A stretch of DNA of 64,000 nucleotides from JBLWXV01 sp048267245 (GTDB taxonomy: Bacteria > Bdellovibrionota > Bacteriovoracia > Bacteriovoracales > Bacteriovoracaceae): contig JBLWXV010000001.1 in NCBI GenBank assembly GCA_048267245.1, positions 124,001-188,000 on the forward strand. Reading direction: 5' to 3'. The notes beneath the pieces were generated by a model. The model did no database searches. It was not told the DNA's origin and was given only the letters and a program-made list of their open reading frames with translations. The position numbers and the translations under genes are program-made. Shown piece after piece: positions 8,621 to 17,297 of this stretch; the first letter of the stretch is position 1; each line of letters opens with the position of its first letter.

Positions 8621-9633
8621 GCCTTTAGCAACTGAAAACAGGGATTTCTATAGTTTTCAGCCTTCATATCATATCTTCGGAGCTTTGCAAGAAGAGTGGT
8701 TTTATTAATACTCAGTCCTCTAGCAATTTGATTGATTCGGCCCCCGTACTCCTGGAGGGCGCGCTCAAAGTATTTTCTCTCAAATTGGGCCAGGCACTCG
8801 TGATAGGGCGCCAGCGCCTGTGTGTCTTCGCCAACAGAGATAACAGTCCCATTATCATACTCGTCGCGAGTCTCGCGGCCAACCTCACTCACCGCCACCG
8901 TCTGCTTCATCTGCTCGATACCCAGGCGCAATTGTCCCTCGCTCAAAAGCTCTATGGAAGCCTCAATTGCCATCTTGAGCTGCCTGATATTTCCGGGCCA
9001 TGGCAATGTACTCATCCAAGCGAGACAGGAGTCATCAATTACCACGCGCTTGAGTCCTTGATCACAAAGCCTCTCATAAAATTGCTCGATAAATTTTGGA
9101 TTTTTCCTCAGCAGTTCACAGAGGTTATCCACACGGTGAGTGTGCCCAGAGATTCTATAGTAGAGGTCGGCCCTAAACTCTCCACTTTGCGCGAGCTTGG
9201 CCAAACTCTTATTGGTGGCAAAGATAAGCTTGCAATCATAGGGAAGGGCGATCTCTCCACCCACTCTTCTAAATGCGCGCTCCTCTAAGACCAGCAGCAA
9301 TTTCTTTTGGAGTTCAGTGCTAATTTCTCCGATTTCATCTAGAAGAAGGGTTCCTCCTCGGGCTTGTTCAAAGAGACCGCGATGCATTTTTCCCGCTCCA
9401 GTGAAGGCGCCGGCCTCGTGGCCAAAGAGCTCAGATTCAATGAGCTCTTTAGACATGGCACTCAGGTTGGCGCTCACAAATGCTCCCCTTCTTGCCGAGA
9501 GCTCGTGAATCTCTCGGGCGAGGTGAGACTTGCCACTGCCGGTCTCTCCAAGAATGAGTATGGGTAAATTCGATTTTGCGAGCTTCTCAATCACGTCTTC
9601 CTCCAAGTGCTGTGAATCAGGAGGGTATGACAT
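8611..9633 (-). CDS. Sigma-54-dependent transcriptional activator without receiver domain
   Basis: 340 residues made of an AAA+ activator module and a Fis-type DNA-binding end. Walker A GETGSGKS is at 29-36, the sigma-54 contact loop GAFTGA at 75-80 and Walker B LLLDE at 96-100. A C-terminal helix-turn-helix is seen in INQIARGLSINKTTLLAKL. Only about 20 residues precede the ATPase, so there is no receiver, GAF or PAS input domain. Activity would then be set by abundance or a partner, as with PspF. It is first in an operon-like run with rlmE, a PBP and lepB. Confidence 0.88.
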   Translation of the reverse strand: MSYPPDSQHLEEDVIEKLAKSNLPILILGETGSGKSHLAREIHELSARRGAFVSANLSAMSKELIESELFGHEAGAFTGAGKMHRGLFEQARGGTLLLDEIGEISTELQKKLLLVLEERAFRRVGGEIALPYDCKLIFATNKSLAKLAQSGEFRADLYYRISGHTHRVDNLCELLRKNPKFIEQFYERLCDQGLKRVVIDDSCLAWMSTLPWPGNIRQLKMAIEASIELLSEGQLRLGIEQMKQTVAVSEVGRETRDEYDNGTVISVGEDTQALAPYHECLAQFERKYFERALQEYGGRINQIARGLSINKTTLLAKLRRYDMKAENYRNPCFQLLKACS

Positions 9634-9677
9634 GAAGGGGTGAAAAAATCTAAACCCTCAAGACTGAAAATTTGAAT

Positions 9678-10445
9678 TTATTCATATTTGAATTCACGCC
9701 TGATCTGCTGCCAGTGTTGCTCGCGACACCAAATCAGAGGAGGTGTTAGGCGCTTGGGTGAAAATTGCAAAACCTCTTGGTGATTCTCATAGAATTTAAA
9801 ACCGAGTCTATTTAAGAGCACTACTCCAGCGGCAATATCCCAGATATTTTTTGGCTTCTTTGAGATCACAAAATCGCACGCACCCACAGCGAGTAACCCC
9901 AACTTATAAGCAATAGAGCCCAGCTTTGAGAGCTTGAGGGATTCGAACTTGTCAGCGGCATAATCCCCCGACTTCCACTCTGAGCGAGAGACTAGGCCGA
10001 GCTTCAGATCATGATTTACCTCTAGCTTCATGAGATCATTCGTTGTCACTTCTAACCCTGTGAGTGGGTTTAATATCCAAGCACAATTCTCTTCATCTGA
10101 GAGATCGGCGCTATTGAGGTAGGCCACTGAAATAACAAACTCCGGTCTGCCATCCACAAACTCCCGAGTGCCATCAATTGGATCGACAACATAAGTTGGA
10201 AAGGTAAATACTCCATGCTTTTCTTCTGAGTAGTAACCCACTGCACCACTTGGGTGAACCTCTTTGATCTTACTTTCTAAAAGCCGGCAGATCTCAGTAT
10301 CTAGCTGGGTTAAGGGTGAGCCATCTTCCTTAATCTCAAGTCCGACATCTCCCGTCTGGGAGCGCTTTTGCCAGCTCCTTCGCACAGCGACTAAGATCTC
10401 TTGCTTGAGTTGATTTCTTACATCTAAATTTGAAATTATATTCAC
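9678..10445 (-). CDS. cysQ: 3'(2'),5'-bisphosphate nucleotidase, inositol monophosphatase family
   Basis: 255 residues of the Mg-dependent inositol monophosphatase superfamily. Metal-binding motifs are YSEEKHG (upstream acidic site), VDPIDGTREF and the late WDIAAGVVLL. TREF after the DPIDG motif favours CysQ (PAP/PAPS phosphatase) over inositol monophosphatase proper. CysQ controls adenosine-bisphosphate levels in sulfur assimilation. The start is a GTG at 10443-10445; an upstream ATG is followed at once by a stop. A non-coding region with DnaA-box-like sequences lies directly upstream. Confidence 0.82.
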   Translation of the reverse strand: MNIISNLDVRNQLKQEILVAVRRSWQKRSQTGDVGLEIKEDGSPLTQLDTEICRLLESKIKEVHPSGAVGYYSEEKHGVFTFPTYVVDPIDGTREFVDGRPEFVISVAYLNSADLSDEENCAWILNPLTGLEVTTNDLMKLEVNHDLKLGLVSRSEWKSGDYAADKFESLKLSKLGSIAYKLGLLAVGACDFVISKKPKNIWDIAAGVVLLNRLGFKFYENHQEVLQFSPKRLTPPLIWCREQHWQQIRREFKYE

Positions 10446-10522
10446 CGCATACCTCTAATAAAAGTATCTGTGCCCTGCTCACACAATCCTAAAAAAACTT
10501 AAAAATATATCTGAATAACCCT

Positions 10523-10716
10523 TGACTCACACTTTTTACTCACATTACCCACATAGTTATCCACATTTCATATGGATTAGCCGATCAAAATGTAATGTTA
10601 ATTAGACATTTAGGTTTACTTTATTTTCGATCATTTAGCAGGCGATTTTCGCGCCAGGATAAGGGCACATTACTTTTCTTAATGCATCCTAACCGTGTCT
10701 TTCACAGTTATTCACA
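10523..10716 (+). promoter_or_regulatory. Cluster of DnaA-box-like sites in the 380-bp gap 10446-10825
   Basis: The gap has no credible gene. It holds TTATCCACA (10557-10565, the consensus DnaA box), preceded in the same orientation by TTACCCACA (10545-10553), TTACTCACA (10536-10544) and a weaker TGACTCACA (10523-10531). TTATTCACA, which fits TTWTNCACA, lies at 10708-10716. An AT-rich stretch follows the first group (about 10566-10630). Two other perfect TTATCCACA words occur inside genes at 9125-9133 and 45411-45419, so single boxes are not diagnostic. The tandem arrangement is. Possible roles are DnaA regulation of cysQ, DnaA titration or an initiation region. Confidence 0.4.
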
Positions 10717-10825
10717 TAAGCGCCAAAATATTGGCATCGCTTGCAAAACCCTTGTTAAATATCAATAAAAAGAACTCTAGGGCCAGATTGCCCCGTGAGT
10801 GTTTTTTTCAATTCACTACAAGCTG

Positions 10826-12328
10826 TCAGTTTTCAAAGAGCCGCAAAAATATCTTAACTCGACCTTCAAAGTGGGAGTCGAGAAGGCACACGAGAATGTA
10901 GGCGAGGTAGATCATATTTCTGCGCGAACGCAGCCTCGTGAGGGTCTGAAAGAGCATTTCTATCGGGAATAGGGCCAGCCAGGCCAGTGGCCACAGAAGG
11001 CTCATTTCTTTGAGAAGGGCGCTGTCGCCAAAAACTGAACCTAGCGCCAAGACCGCAAGAGCACTCAGTGCGTAGAGCAGCCTCTTTTCTTGAACTGCCA
11101 AGCTCTCAAGTGCGGCCCACTTAAATTTGCTCGTCTTCATAATGACGAGTACGAGTCCAATGAAAGACAGTGTGAAGAATGCCTTGCGATCAATATAGCC
11201 CAGGGCCTGATGCCAGAAGCTCTGATTTATTTGTCCGCCAAAGAGATGGGATTTGCCCTCGAGAAATAGGGCGAGAAACGACAGCAACACCCCAAGTGAG
11301 AAGTAGCGCAGAAATTGTCTGCGATACCAACTGGTGTGTTCTCCTAGAAAGTAGAAGTAGAGCCCGGCACCCATCACTAAGGTCATGACAAATTGTGACT
11401 GATTTAAGAGCGTGCCGTAAAAGCCTACCAGGCCAACGAGAAGGCCCGAGCGATAAGTTGAACTCTTAATTGCCCAAAGCCCACACCACACCCACAAGAG
11501 CGAGTAGGTCGTCTCAATTGAAGAGCCGAAGTTACTAGCGAGAATCTTACTCACAGACCACGAGCTCATGAGAGCAAATACGCCTAAGAGAGCAAGTCTT
11601 CTGGCCACAAAGTATCTGAGAAAGGCGTAGAACACGAGAAGAAAAAGCCCTAGCCCCACCATATAAAAGTGAAGAGACCAACCAAGCCTAAAGAGCTCGG
11701 GATATTTTTTAAAGGGAAAGAAATTAACAGTGAGAAAATTCCAAAAGAGACTGCTGCACTTTTCAAAGGGATCAAAGAAGAGCATCAATGCTTCGCGGTT
11801 AACTAAGCTAGGCAATTCAGGAAAGCTAAAGACAAAGAGTGAGAGAATTAAAACAACGAGAGTCTTTTCAAATCTATCGAGATAGCGAAACTCACTAAAG
11901 TTAGAAGACACCGACTCTTGAATGATTTTTCCACGTGTGGGCCAGGAATAAAAAAGTCCAAGGCACGACCACACTACCCAGAAGGCATTATTGGTCCACT
12001 TCTCTGGCAGCATGGCCAAGAGATTAAAGAGCAAGATGATAGCAACCATGCCGGAGATAATGCGGTAGACGACGCGATCGAGAGAGGAGTTTGCCCGAAA
12101 GTAGATTTTTAGACGGTGATCGATCTCCTTTCCCATCAGATACCACTGGGCCACCATAAAGAGGATATAGAGGGACATCGCCAGGGTCTGAACGCCCAGC
12201 GGAGTCACCGGACTCTTCTGCACCCAGACGGGAATGAGAAGAAAAGTGAAGTAGCTAACCAGCCGATATATAAAGAATTTCGACTTTACAAACCATATTC
12301 CCGACGAATTCACTAAAGTTTTTGCCAT
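10826..12328 (-). CDS. Polytopic inner-membrane protein of unknown function
   Basis: 500 residues with about 11-13 hydrophobic segments spread along the whole chain and short polar loops. The general look is that of GT-C glycosyltransferases or O-antigen-type membrane enzymes, but no catalytic Asp-Asp or Asp-Glu loop could be assigned. The gene is divergent from fliD; its ATG at 12326-12328 lies inside the proposed sigma-28-like fliD promoter. That may link it to the flagellar or envelope-glycan locus, but the link is only positional. Confidence 0.55.
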   Translation of the reverse strand: MAKTLVNSSGIWFVKSKFFIYRLVSYFTFLLIPVWVQKSPVTPLGVQTLAMSLYILFMVAQWYLMGKEIDHRLKIYFRANSSLDRVVYRIISGMVAIILLFNLLAMLPEKWTNNAFWVVWSCLGLFYSWPTRGKIIQESVSSNFSEFRYLDRFEKTLVVLILSLFVFSFPELPSLVNREALMLFFDPFEKCSSLFWNFLTVNFFPFKKYPELFRLGWSLHFYMVGLGLFLLVFYAFLRYFVARRLALLGVFALMSSWSVSKILASNFGSSIETTYSLLWVWCGLWAIKSSTYRSGLLVGLVGFYGTLLNQSQFVMTLVMGAGLYFYFLGEHTSWYRRQFLRYFSLGVLLSFLALFLEGKSHLFGGQINQSFWHQALGYIDRKAFFTLSFIGLVLVIMKTSKFKWAALESLAVQEKRLLYALSALAVLALGSVFGDSALLKEMSLLWPLAWLALFPIEMLFQTLTRLRSRRNMIYLAYILVCLLDSHFEGRVKIFLRLFEN

Positions 12329-12341
12329 AATTATCCGATCA
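12314..12341 (+). promoter_or_regulatory. Sigma-28 (FliA)-like promoter for fliD
   Basis: TAAAGTTT at 12314-12321 equals the E. coli FliA -35 consensus. TCCGATCA at 12334-12341 resembles the -10 element GCCGATAA. The gap between TAAA and TCCGAT is 16 nt, one more than in E. coli and identical to the gap in the flagellin promoter at 26823-26850. Predicted transcription start is near 12348, giving a leader of about 185 nt before fliD. The promoter overlaps the start codon of the divergent membrane gene. Confidence 0.62.
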
Positions 12342-12385
12342 ATTTAGTACAGTTCAAAGCAAACCATATCTCGAGCAAACCCTGG

Positions 12386-12412
12386 AAAGGCCGACCCCCA
12401 AAGTCGGCCTTT
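12386..12412 (+). terminator. Terminator-like hairpin in the fliD leader (possible attenuator)
   Basis: A perfect 10-bp stem: AAAGGCCGAC (12386-12395) and GTCGGCCTTT (12403-12412) around a 7-nt loop, followed on the plus strand by CTGCTTTTT. It lies between the predicted fliD promoter and the fliD start, and no plus-strand gene ends before it. It would therefore act in the leader or end a short leader RNA. For the minus strand no T-run follows. Confidence 0.55.
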
Positions 12413-12498
12413 CTGCTTTTTGGGCCACGCCCAAGCCACGGTAAGAAATGCCCGGCTTAAGTCACATCGCACCAAAATGATACTCTAGAGGCAGCGAC

Positions 12499-12517
12499 AA
12501 AGGCCATGAGGGCCTTT
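12499..12517 (+). promoter_or_regulatory. Second leader hairpin just upstream of the fliD ribosome-binding site
   Basis: AAAGGCC (12499-12505) and GGCCTTT (12511-12517) form a 7-bp stem with a 5-nt loop, 5 nt before the GGGAG at 12523-12527. The stem arms repeat the outer arms of the hairpin at 12386-12412, so the two structures could exchange partners. Confidence 0.45.
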
Positions 12518-12533
12518 GATACGGGAGCACCAC

Positions 12534-13919
12534 TTGAGTATCTCTTTCGGTTCCATAGCAACCGGTCTTCCAAAAGATATCGTACAGCAAATTATGGCCG
12601 CTGAACGGGTACCTTTGCAAAAAATGGAAGAGAGAAAGGGAAAAATCGACGGGAAGAAGGGTCTCGTAGGCGAACTTATCGAGCTCGCCGAGAAAATGCG
12701 CGGAACAATTCTTAAAAATGGCAACGAGCGCTCACTTCGCGAACTAAAAGTTGAAACCAACGATGACATTGTTGGCGTAACCACAGACAAGAATATCGCC
12801 GAACCCGCCAGCTACCAATTTGAGGTAGTCTCATTAGCACAGAAGTCTTCGGCCATGACCTCTGGATTTGCTGATCCAGAAGAGAGTTATATTGGTGTTG
12901 GATTTATTCAGTACACTCTCCCAGATGGCAGTGAAAAATCAATCTATGTCGACTCAGACAATGCGAGCTTAAAGAAAGTCGCCAAACTCATCAATAGCGA
13001 TAAAGAAAATGGTCTTCGGGCCAGTGTTGTCAATGATGGCTCCGGTTCAGATACGCCGTGGAGACTTATTCTAAGTTTGGAAAAAACTGGCGACGCCAAC
13101 CTGGCAAACTTCCCCTATTTCTACTTTGTCGATGGTGAGCAGGATCTCTACCTTGAATTTGAAAGGCCAGCGCAGGACGCAGTGGTAAAGCTTGATGGTT
13201 TTGAAATTGAGCTTGAAGGCAATAAGGCCGAAAATCTTATCCCTGGCGTAACTATTGATCTAAAGAAAGCTAAACCCGGAGAGGAATTCTCAATTCAAAT
13301 TGGAGAAGACACCGCGGCCATTAGTGAAAAAATCAACGAATTCGTTCAGAGTATCAATGGTGTGCTGCAATTTATTAAGACTCAGAACACGATGGACGAA
13401 AACACTGACACTAGTCGCACACTTGGTGGCGATATCATGCTTCAAAGTCTTGAAGGTAGACTCAGAGGAGCAATCTTCAAGGATGTTCAAACTGATTGGG
13501 GCCCAAAGAAGCTTAGCGACCTAGGTATTAAATTTGAGAGATCAGGTCTCCTTGGTTTTGACCAAAAAGTTTTTGACAATACTTTGTCTGGCAATTTTCA
13601 AATGACGGCCCAAATCCTCACCGGAACCTTTAAGGACGGCATTAAAACAGATGGCGTAATCGACAACCTTAAAGATGTGGCCAATATGATTTTGCGCGCT
13701 CCAGACGGTCTGTTGCAATCGCGAAAGAACAGTCTTCAGAACAATATTGATCAAATTGATCGACGAATTTCAGATAAAGAGCGCCATCTCGAACAAAAAG
13801 AAAAAAACTTAAAAGAACGATTTGCCCGTCTCGAAGAGACGGTTTCACGAATTAAAAGCCAGGGGGCAGGACTGCAAGCGCTTGGAGCGCAGGCAGCTTC
13901 AATCCCTCAATTGGGTTAG
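12534..13919 (+). CDS. fliD: Flagellar filament cap protein FliD (hook-associated protein 2)
   Basis: About 461 residues from the preferred start. The N-terminus SISFGSIATGLPKDIVQQIM followed by AAERVPL is the FliD_N helix that docks in the cap. The centre has the immunoglobulin-like D2/D3 region, and the last 80 residues are a heptad-rich helix (LQNNIDQIDRRISDKE...), as expected for FliD_C. The open frame extends 18 nt upstream to a TTG at 12516. TTG at 12534 is preferred because GGGAG at 12523-12527 is spaced 6 nt from it and the 12516 TTG lies in the leader hairpin. FliD caps the filament and promotes flagellin folding. It is followed by fliS after 12 nt. Confidence 0.93.
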   Translation: MSISFGSIATGLPKDIVQQIMAAERVPLQKMEERKGKIDGKKGLVGELIELAEKMRGTILKNGNERSLRELKVETNDDIVGVTTDKNIAEPASYQFEVVSLAQKSSAMTSGFADPEESYIGVGFIQYTLPDGSEKSIYVDSDNASLKKVAKLINSDKENGLRASVVNDGSGSDTPWRLILSLEKTGDANLANFPYFYFVDGEQDLYLEFERPAQDAVVKLDGFEIELEGNKAENLIPGVTIDLKKAKPGEEFSIQIGEDTAAISEKINEFVQSINGVLQFIKTQNTMDENTDTSRTLGGDIMLQSLEGRLRGAIFKDVQTDWGPKKLSDLGIKFERSGLLGFDQKVFDNTLSGNFQMTAQILTGTFKDGIKTDGVIDNLKDVANMILRAPDGLLQSRKNSLQNNIDQIDRRISDKERHLEQKEKNLKERFARLEETVSRIKSQGAGLQALGAQAASIPQLG

Positions 13920-13931
13920 GAGGATAGTTAA

Positions 13932-14339
13932 ATGAGTTATGGATTAGGTGCGTACAAGAAAACATCTATTCACACCGCAAGCAAAGAGCAAATTCTACTG
14001 ATGCTCTATCAAGCGGCTATTAAAAATTGCAAGAAGGCCATCGAGTCTATCGACGAGAAAAATCTTGCTAAGAAAGGCGAGCACATTGGCAAGCTTCAAG
14101 ACATCGTTATTGAACTCAATAACAGTTTGGACTTTGAAGTTGGTGGGAAGATCGCAACTGAGCTCAGCTCACTTTACGACTACCTCCTCTTTGCGAGCAC
14201 ACAGGCCAATATCAAAATCGATAAAGAGCCGCTCATGGGTTGTCTCAATGTTCTCAACACCCTCTATGATGGCTGGTCTGAGGCAATTAAGACGCTAAAG
14301 ACGACAGCAGCTAAGCCAGTTGAGAATAAGGCCGGCTAA
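13932..14339 (+). CDS. fliS: Flagellin export chaperone FliS
   Basis: 135 residues, the usual FliS length. The N-terminus GLGAYKKTSIHTASKEQILLMLYQ matches FliS (Y..T.v.TAsp..ll.mLY), and the rest is a four-helix pattern with LYDYLLFA. FliS binds the C-terminal helix of flagellin and prevents premature polymerisation. AGGAGG lies 6 nt before the ATG. The stop overlaps the next gene as TAATG, implying translational coupling. Confidence 0.93.
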   Translation: MSYGLGAYKKTSIHTASKEQILLMLYQAAIKNCKKAIESIDEKNLAKKGEHIGKLQDIVIELNNSLDFEVGGKIATELSSLYDYLLFASTQANIKIDKEPLMGCLNVLNTLYDGWSEAIKTLKTTAAKPVENKAG

Positions 14340-14743
14340 TGGACCAAGCTCTCGCGATTGAGATTCAAAGACACCTAACCCATCTTGATTACATCAAGAA
14401 GATGAGTCTCTATATTCTTGAGCTGGCCCAGAATGAAAAGCCTGACGAGTTGGAGAGCGCAGTAGAAAATAGACTGCGCCTCATCAACCTCACTTCAAAA
14501 CAACAAAGTGAAATTGAGCAGTATCTAAAAGAGCTCAAACCCAATGATCTAAGAAGCGCTCAAAGTCTTCTCTCCCACTGGGTGGAAGATATAAAGAGAG
14601 TTATCACTCAGGTTGATCAAATCGATCAATTAATTCAGATCAATCTTGAAGAGATTAAGACCCAGACAACCAAGCAAATCTCTCACCTATTTCGCACTCG
14701 AGAATCCTTTAAGGGCTATAATCTCACCTCTACTAAGCGCTAG
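14339..14743 (+). CDS. FliT-like flagellar chaperone candidate
   Basis: 134 residues, almost entirely predicted amphipathic helix and rich in Gln, Glu and Leu, with no membrane segment or motif. Size, helicity and position directly after fliD-fliS match FliT, the FliD-binding export chaperone, or an FlgN-like protein. The assignment is by context only because FliT sequences are poorly conserved. The ATG overlaps the fliS stop by one base. Confidence 0.55.
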   Translation: MDQALAIEIQRHLTHLDYIKKMSLYILELAQNEKPDELESAVENRLRLINLTSKQQSEIEQYLKELKPNDLRSAQSLLSHWVEDIKRVITQVDQIDQLIQINLEEIKTQTTKQISHLFRTRESFKGYNLTSTKR

Positions 14744-14949
14744 CGTGAAGTTTTTTTAGAGTGGATTGGCTTCGAGTTTGACAACGAAGGAGCCTCAGGG
14801 AGACAATACAGCTACGTGTGAACTCTAAGGATTGAGATCACCAAAATTAGTCTTCGGACACTGGACCTTAAGGAAGAGGTGATAAGTGGTTCTAGGTAAG
14901 CTCTACCCATTCAATTTATCATTAATTTCAAGCATATAAGAGGATCGCA

Positions 14950-15594
14950 ATGAATCTTCCAGAAGTTTATTCTCTCGAAATTAAGAAGGCAAAAACGGGA
15001 ACACCAGTTCCAGTTATTAATGGAGTTCATCTTCATTCGGCCTACAACCCTCAAAAGGAAGCGGATTCGCTCATTGAGAAGTACGACGAGCTTCTCAAGT
15101 CCACTCCCAAGGCCCTCGTACTTGGTCTTGGAATGGGCTATCACGTGATGGCGCTTCAAAATAAACTCAGTGCCTACCACCCTGGCAATTGGAATATTTA
15201 CGTTATCGATCCGTACAGTGAGCTACATGAAAAGGCTCTTGAAGAAAATGAGATCAATTCTGAGCGAGTAAAGGTTATTGTCGGCAAGACTATTAACGAA
15301 CTCTATCACGACCTATCTTTCGTTAAATTTCTTGTTTCAAAGCCAGCTGTTATTTCGCACGCAGCTTCATTTAATCTATACGAATCCTACTTTAGAGAAT
15401 TTCTCACTCACAAAGAGGGTGTTTCTCTAAAAGATATTTCATCTGTGATCAGTTCGCCTACATTACGCGATTACCTAACCACACAAGATGAATCACAGAC
15501 CTTTGATAATTTTTTAACTAATAGAGCTGGGGCCAGCACACTCGAAGAATTTGATCACCTCGCCCTCGCTCTTTATGAAATGAGCAAGCACTAG
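14950..15594 (+). CDS. Maf-like N-terminal-domain protein (motility accessory factor type)
   Basis: 214 residues. The motif block LHSAYNPQKEAD, then ALVLGLGMGYHVMAL, then a Rossmann-type IYVIDPYSELHE matches the N-terminal domain of Maf/MptE-like motility accessory proteins. In several bacteria Maf proteins put nonulosonic acid on flagellin. Here the large MptE-like catalytic C-domain is absent, so the protein may be a partner rather than a transferase. It sits between the fliD-fliS genes and two GT9-type transferases. AGAGGA precedes the ATG. A weak TTGACA/GACAAT pair (14778-14807) in the 206-nt gap could be a promoter. Confidence 0.62.
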   Translation: MNLPEVYSLEIKKAKTGTPVPVINGVHLHSAYNPQKEADSLIEKYDELLKSTPKALVLGLGMGYHVMALQNKLSAYHPGNWNIYVIDPYSELHEKALEENEINSERVKVIVGKTINELYHDLSFVKFLVSKPAVISHAASFNLYESYFREFLTHKEGVSLKDISSVISSPTLRDYLTTQDESQTFDNFLTNRAGASTLEEFDHLALALYEMSKH

Positions 15595-15611
15595 TCTAGG
15601 GAGTTATTGCA

Positions 15612-17285
15612 ATGTCACAAGTTCTACTCGTTAATCTCAGACGCTTTGGAGACATCTTTGGTCTGGGTCATGTCATCGCTGGACTAACTGCCTCTAGGCC
15701 GGGTGTAAAAATCTCCCTCATGGTCTATAAGGAATCCCTGGCCGCCGCAAAGGTTCTTAGCGGAGTTCACAATATCTACACTATTGATCGCAAAGAGATT
15801 ATCACTCTCAAGAAAAATCCTATCTTTAATGATGGTTTTGCTCTTGAAAAAATCTTTCAAGACCTCAAAGAAGTTAAGGCCACTCGTTGGACTGACATTG
15901 TTAATACTTCTAATGATGTCGTCGCAGCTCAACTTTGTGGATACTTGAGAGGTTCAACTTCAAAAGTTACAGGAATAAGCTATAATTCAAGTGGCGTTGC
16001 GATCCCTTCGAGTGACTGGGATGAGGTCTACAACAGCTTACTTCCGGCCCTACCGGCATCGCCAATTCACATGACAGATTGCTTACATCAGATGACCGCT
16101 TCACCAATTGAAGCAGAGTCAGAAAAGGTCTCACTCAATACAAAACACAACGAGACTGCATTCAAAAATATCAATCATATTAGAAACCAAAAAGGCCCTT
16201 ACGCGAAAGTGGTTGGAGTACAGCTCTTTGCCAGCACTCCAGACAAAGAACTCTCATACGATGCCTCAGAAGCTCTCATTTCTGCTCTTCTAGGATCAGA
16301 TGACTATGTACCACTTGTTCTTCACGCTCCAGATAATGTCGAGCGAGAGCGCATTAAGAACTTAAATCAGCGTTTTTCAAATCGTCTAGTCACTGTAGAA
16401 GCCGATTTTAACGCCCTCTCAAGTGTTCTTCTCAATCTAGACGTTCTAGTAAGTGTAGACACTTCAGTTATGCATCTTGCAGATCTTAACAACACGCCTG
16501 TCATTGAATTATCTCTAGGGCCTTCGCCGTTTCTCAAGCAAGGTCCAAGAGGTGTTGACTCGCTTGTGCTCTCGCCCAGGCTAACAACTCGCGTTTTTGA
16601 AACTGCGGCTTACCTCAACAACCCTGAACTTGCGCGCTCGAATCATTCCCTGGGCGCAGGAAGTATCATTGGAGCGATTGACTACTTCTTTAAAGTTCAA
16701 GACAAGCCAATTCTCGATCCAAATATTACGCTCTATAAAGTAACCCACGACTCCCTCGGTGTGCGCTACCAAGCTGTTGGTGGATCTATCGATAGTCGCT
16801 CAGAAATACAACGTCTCATGTCCCGCACTGTCATCCTCTCTCTTTTTGATAAAGAAGCGGACGAGAGCATTATCGAAGAGCTCAGAGGATTTGACTCTTC
16901 AACAATCAATGCTTGGTGTGAGAGAGAAAAATTTCAAATTACTTCAATTACAAGAGACTTATTGGGAACACTGCGCTCACTCTTAAAGTGTCTAGAATCA
17001 AAACGTGCCTACACCGATTTTGTGACTTCACTTGATCGATTGTTAGCACATGCAGATTCAGACGCCATTGGTGCAATTCCTACAGTTCTCTTTAGATCTA
17101 GGATTGAGTCCATCAACCCCAACCTATCTTTTAATGACAAGGTTAAGGTAATTGAGTCATTCCTCTACGAGCTCAAGAGTGATCTCCAGCTCGTCTTTAG
17201 AACCCTTAAATCAACTGAGGCCAGTCTTCCGAAGGGAGTTCCAGGCAGAACACAACTTCGCGAGGTCGCGCCCGAGTTGAGATAA
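15612..17285 (+). CDS. GT9-type glycosyltransferase (heptosyltransferase-like) with C-terminal extension
   Basis: 557 residues. The N-terminal half has the GT9 GT-B fold. VLLVNLRRFGDIFGLGHVI is the first Rossmann element, VGVQLFAS starts the second domain, and VSVDTSVMHLADLNNTPVIEL is the nucleotide-sugar binding segment (split here as VSVDTSVMHL and ADLNNTPVIEL). About 200 further residues are helical and not part of standard GT9 enzymes. GT9 enzymes transfer heptose or related sugars from ADP/GDP donors. Position in a flagellar locus suggests flagellin or cap glycosylation rather than LPS core synthesis. Confidence 0.75.
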   Translation: MSQVLLVNLRRFGDIFGLGHVIAGLTASRPGVKISLMVYKESLAAAKVLSGVHNIYTIDRKEIITLKKNPIFNDGFALEKIFQDLKEVKATRWTDIVNTSNDVVAAQLCGYLRGSTSKVTGISYNSSGVAIPSSDWDEVYNSLLPALPASPIHMTDCLHQMTASPIEAESEKVSLNTKHNETAFKNINHIRNQKGPYAKVVGVQLFASTPDKELSYDASEALISALLGSDDYVPLVLHAPDNVERERIKNLNQRFSNRLVTVEADFNALSSVLLNLDVLVSVDTSVMHLADLNNTPVIELSLGPSPFLKQGPRGVDSLVLSPRLTTRVFETAAYLNNPELARSNHSLGAGSIIGAIDYFFKVQDKPILDPNITLYKVTHDSLGVRYQAVGGSIDSRSEIQRLMSRTVILSLFDKEADESIIEELRGFDSSTINAWCEREKFQITSITRDLLGTLRSLLKCLESKRAYTDFVTSLDRLLAHADSDAIGAIPTVLFRSRIESINPNLSFNDKVKVIESFLYELKSDLQLVFRTLKSTEASLPKGVPGRTQLREVAPELR

Positions 17286-17297
17286 ATTGGAGGACCC

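Noticed and set aside
8728..9288. 186-codon plus-strand frame opposite the sigma-54 activator
   Set aside because: The minus-strand frame has unmistakable AAA+ motifs; the opposite frame has no recognisable domain.
12516..12533. TTG at 12516 as the fliD start
   Set aside because: It lies in the arm of a leader hairpin with no Shine-Dalgarno; the next in-frame TTG at 12534 has GGGAG at 6 nt and gives the normal FliD N-terminus.
14744..14949. Possible small gene in the 206-nt gap after the FliT-like gene
   Set aside because: No frame longer than about 20 codons with a plausible ribosome-binding site; only a weak promoter-like pair was seen.
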